DNA from: Gemmataceae bacterium
Lineage (GTDB): Bacteria; Planctomycetota; Planctomycetia; Gemmatales; Gemmataceae
Length of the DNA stretch: 64,000 nucleotides
Assembly (NCBI GenBank): GCA_019636445.1
Contig: JAHBXO010000021.1
Location: 22,169 to 86,168, forward strand
Direction: 5' to 3'
Shown here: positions 61,976 to 64,000 of the stretch, in pieces
Layout: each line of letters starts with the position of its first letter
Numbering within the stretch: the first letter of the stretch is position 1
Translations under genes and position numbers: made by a program
Notes under the pieces: model-generated
The model's database searches: none
What the model saw: the letters and a program-made list of their open reading frames with translations, nothing else
Told to the model about the DNA's origin: nothing

Positions 61976-64000
61976 ATGGCTTTCTTTTTGCGCAATGCTT
62001 TTCGTCGATGTACTTTGTCGTTTCTTCTCCATTTTTCGGGACTCTTCGATGAATGCGAATCACCGCCGTTGGCCAAAACTCTTGGCTTCGAGAGGCTGGA
62101 AGATCGTCGCGTCCCCACCATCGCACTCGTCAGCGCGAATCCCGCCGGAGAGGCCGGGAACGGACGATCGACCATCGGTATCGATGTGCTCGATCAACAA
62201 TTAAGCGCGGATGGGCGATTCGTCGTCTTTCACACGTTGGCGCGGGATCTCACGCCGGAACCGGACAATAACGAATTCGCCGGCTTCGATGTCTATGTGC
62301 GTGACACGGTGAACAACACCACGGAGTTGGTGTCGCGCACCCTCAACGGCGCGGAGAGCGGTTCTGGCTTTGCTCGGCGCATCTCGGCCGATGGCCGATA
62401 CGTGCTGTTCCAAGGCGGTCGCAGCGAAGGACCGGACGGCGTGGTCCCACTCGGCTCATTCGGAGCCGCCAACAATGGCGGTAACCATGTCTACCGCCGT
62501 GACCTGCAGGACGACAAGACCGTCGTGGTGACCGCCCGCGAAGACGGACTGGGCGGAGCCGGCGGCTTTCCCTCCACTTCCGGTGGTGCGCAGTTCGACA
62601 TGAGCGACGACGGCCGCTACGTGGTGTTCGCATACGGAGCCGACGATCTGGTAACCGGCGACACCAATGGCCAGACGGATGTGTTCATCCGCGATCTTGT
62701 GGCGGGTACGACCAAACTGGTCAGTCGTACTTCGGGCGGAGTTTCGGGTAATGGGGGATCGGGACGGCCGATCATCAGCGGCAATGGAAAGACGGTGGTA
62801 TTCGTTTCCGGGGCGACCGACCTGACGGGAACGAGCGACACGAACGGCGACAACGACCTGTTCGCTTACGACGTCGCCACCGGTTCCGTGACACTGATTA
62901 CCAAATCGGCCGATGGTACGTCCGCCGTCAGTGGAGCCTTGCGCGGGACCAAGGTCTTCTTTCAAGACATCGACGAAAGCGGAACCAAGATAATCTTCTC
63001 CGCGAACTCGAACAAACTCGTCGAAAACGGTTCGTTTGGAGAGATCCTCTATCTCCACGATACGGTCGCAAGCACGACGAAACTCATTTCCCGGCTGCCC
63101 TCCGGAGTGGCGGCTGGAGTCGATGGAAGCGGGAGTTTTATCAGCCAGGACGGCAAATTCCTGAGCATCATCACCGGAGCCGCACTCACCGGTCAGACCG
63201 GTTCCACCGCGCTTTACCTATACGATGTGGCGACTGACGCTTTCACCCTCGCCAGTCGTAACCCCGCCGGAAAGGCGCGGAACGCGGCCGGGGCTTCGCT
63301 GAGTGCCGACGGCCGATACGTCGCATTCGTTAGCGAAGCGACCGATCTCGTGCCCGGAGTGACGGTGGTCGAAGGGCAGAACCACTTCGTTTACGACCGG
63401 TTGGCCGGGCAGACCTTTGCGATCACGACGGACAAGACTGGCACGCAGGCGTTCGGCTACACCGTTGAGCGTCAGCGGCCGTACATCAGTGCGGATGGCC
63501 GAAAAGTAGCGTTCTTCATCGGCCAATCGTACGGCTTTACGGACAACAACGGCACTCTGGATGTGTTCATTAACGATGTGCCGCTCGTGTCCCCCAACGC
63601 TCCACCAACCATCACGGACGTGGCCAACCAATCGACGATCGTGGGCGTGGCCGTCGGCCCGATCGACTTCACGGTCGCGGACGCCGAGACGGCGGCCGGC
63701 GCGCTCTCCGTGACGGCAAAGACCTCCAACGCCACGCTCATACCGCTGAACAATGTGAAGTTCGGCGGCAGCGGTGCTAACCGCACCGTGACCGTCACGC
63801 CCGCGGCCGATCAGACCGGCTCGGCGATCATCACTGTCACCATCACCGACGGCAACGGCGCGACCGCCAGCGATGCGTTCACGGTCACCGTGAACGAACC
63901 GCCGCCCCTGCTCGTCGGATTCCCGCAGTTCCTCGCCGGGTCCGACGCCGGCGGCGCTTCCGCGACGCTCTTCGACTCCGATGGCTCGAAACTCGCAAGT
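61976..64000 (+). CDS. Extracellular beta-propeller protein with LEDR leader, truncated at right edge
   Basis: The frame is open from ATG 61976 to the window end (675 codons) and continues beyond. Near residue 42 is GFERLEDRRVPT, the LExLEDR-type motif at the N-terminus of many large planctomycete surface proteins. Residues about 55-535 contain PD40/TolB-like propeller repeats (SADGRFVVF, SADGRYVLF, SDDGRYVVFAYGADDLVTGD, SADGRYVAFVSEATDLVPG). An Ig/cadherin-like segment follows (APPTITDVANQSTIVGVAVG to ITDGNGATASDAFTVTVN). The start of an FG-GAP-like repeat (GSDAGG-A) is cut by the edge. The adhesin or matrix role is inferred. Confidence 0.8.
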   Translation, partial: MAFFLRNAFRRCTLSFLLHFSGLFDECESPPLAKTLGFERLEDRRVPTIALVSANPAGEAGNGRSTIGIDVLDQQLSADGRFVVFHTLARDLTPEPDNNEFAGFDVYVRDTVNNTTELVSRTLNGAESGSGFARRISADGRYVLFQGGRSEGPDGVVPLGSFGAANNGGNHVYRRDLQDDKTVVVTAREDGLGGAGGFPSTSGGAQFDMSDDGRYVVFAYGADDLVTGDTNGQTDVFIRDLVAGTTKLVSRTSGGVSGNGGSGRPIISGNGKTVVFVSGATDLTGTSDTNGDNDLFAYDVATGSVTLITKSADGTSAVSGALRGTKVFFQDIDESGTKIIFSANSNKLVENGSFGEILYLHDTVASTTKLISRLPSGVAAGVDGSGSFISQDGKFLSIITGAALTGQTGSTALYLYDVATDAFTLASRNPAGKARNAAGASLSADGRYVAFVSEATDLVPGVTVVEGQNHFVYDRLAGQTFAITTDKTGTQAFGYTVERQRPYISADGRKVAFFIGQSYGFTDNNGTLDVFINDVPLVSPNAPPTITDVANQSTIVGVAVGPIDFTVADAETAAGALSVTAKTSNATLIPLNNVKFGGSGANRTVTVTPAADQTGSAIITVTITDGNGATASDAFTVTVNEPPPLLVGFPQFLAGSDAGGASATLFDSDGSKLAS

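Overview
The window reads as chromosome from a planctomycete, most likely of the Gemmataceae type. It is GC-rich and carries families typical of that phylum: two DUF1501 proteins with twin-arginine-like leaders, a DUF1559 pseudopilin-like protein, a PVC-type CxxCH heme protein, a Ser/Thr kinase fused to WD40 repeats, an LptD-like outer-membrane protein, and an extracellular propeller protein with an N-terminal LERLEDR motif. Most genes are ordinary housekeeping or envelope genes. There is no rRNA, CRISPR array, phage or complete insertion sequence. One tRNA gene (Cys, GCA) is present.

Layout. 1-6 kb (minus strand): the start of an amidohydrolase, a penicillin-acylase-family hydrolase, DUF1501, a polytopic membrane protein. 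6-12 kb (minus): aspS, an HTH plus receiver-like regulator, a GNAT acetyltransferase, tRNA-Cys and two overlapping GT4 glycosyltransferases. 12-16.5 kb (plus): a small membrane protein, an APS kinase with an insertion, fusA with a strong terminator, then xisH-xisI. 16.5-22.8 kb (minus): a tight operon of 2Fe-2S ferredoxin, sbcD, sbcC, a methyltransferase and a lipoprotein. 22.8-27.8 kb (plus): ABC ATPase, ABC permease and a PEP-utilising enzyme. 27.7-35.1 kb: a membrane GTPase, an esterase, and an operon of a seven-heme cytochrome with TPRs, a TPR protein and a degenerate FadB-like fusion.

35.2-37.5 kb is a probable nickel-regulated locus: DUF4198 and DUF1559 genes divergent from nikR, with a dyad matching the NikR operator pattern between them. 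37.5-44.7 kb: a methyltransferase remnant, lptD, a diacylglycerol kinase-like gene, an unknown membrane protein and a second ABC exporter pair. 44.9-54.7 kb: an orphan DUF790 (Bax1-type) nuclease, a PVC-type cytochrome protein, a kinase-WD40 protein, dus and an SDR. 54.7-64 kb: a second DUF1501, a double esterase plus SMP-30 fusion, glycogen phosphorylase and a truncated propeller protein running off the right edge.

The most unusual non-coding content is repeats. One family is made of paired GACTTCCGAAGTC hairpins at two loci, with compensatory changes between loci. A second is an element of about 143 bp with terminal inverted repeats that exactly fills two convergent intergenic gaps. A third, AT-richer, long inverted repeat lies at 46.1 kb. 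Start codons were chosen from family length, leader peptides and Shine-Dalgarno-like sequences; several remain uncertain and are flagged.
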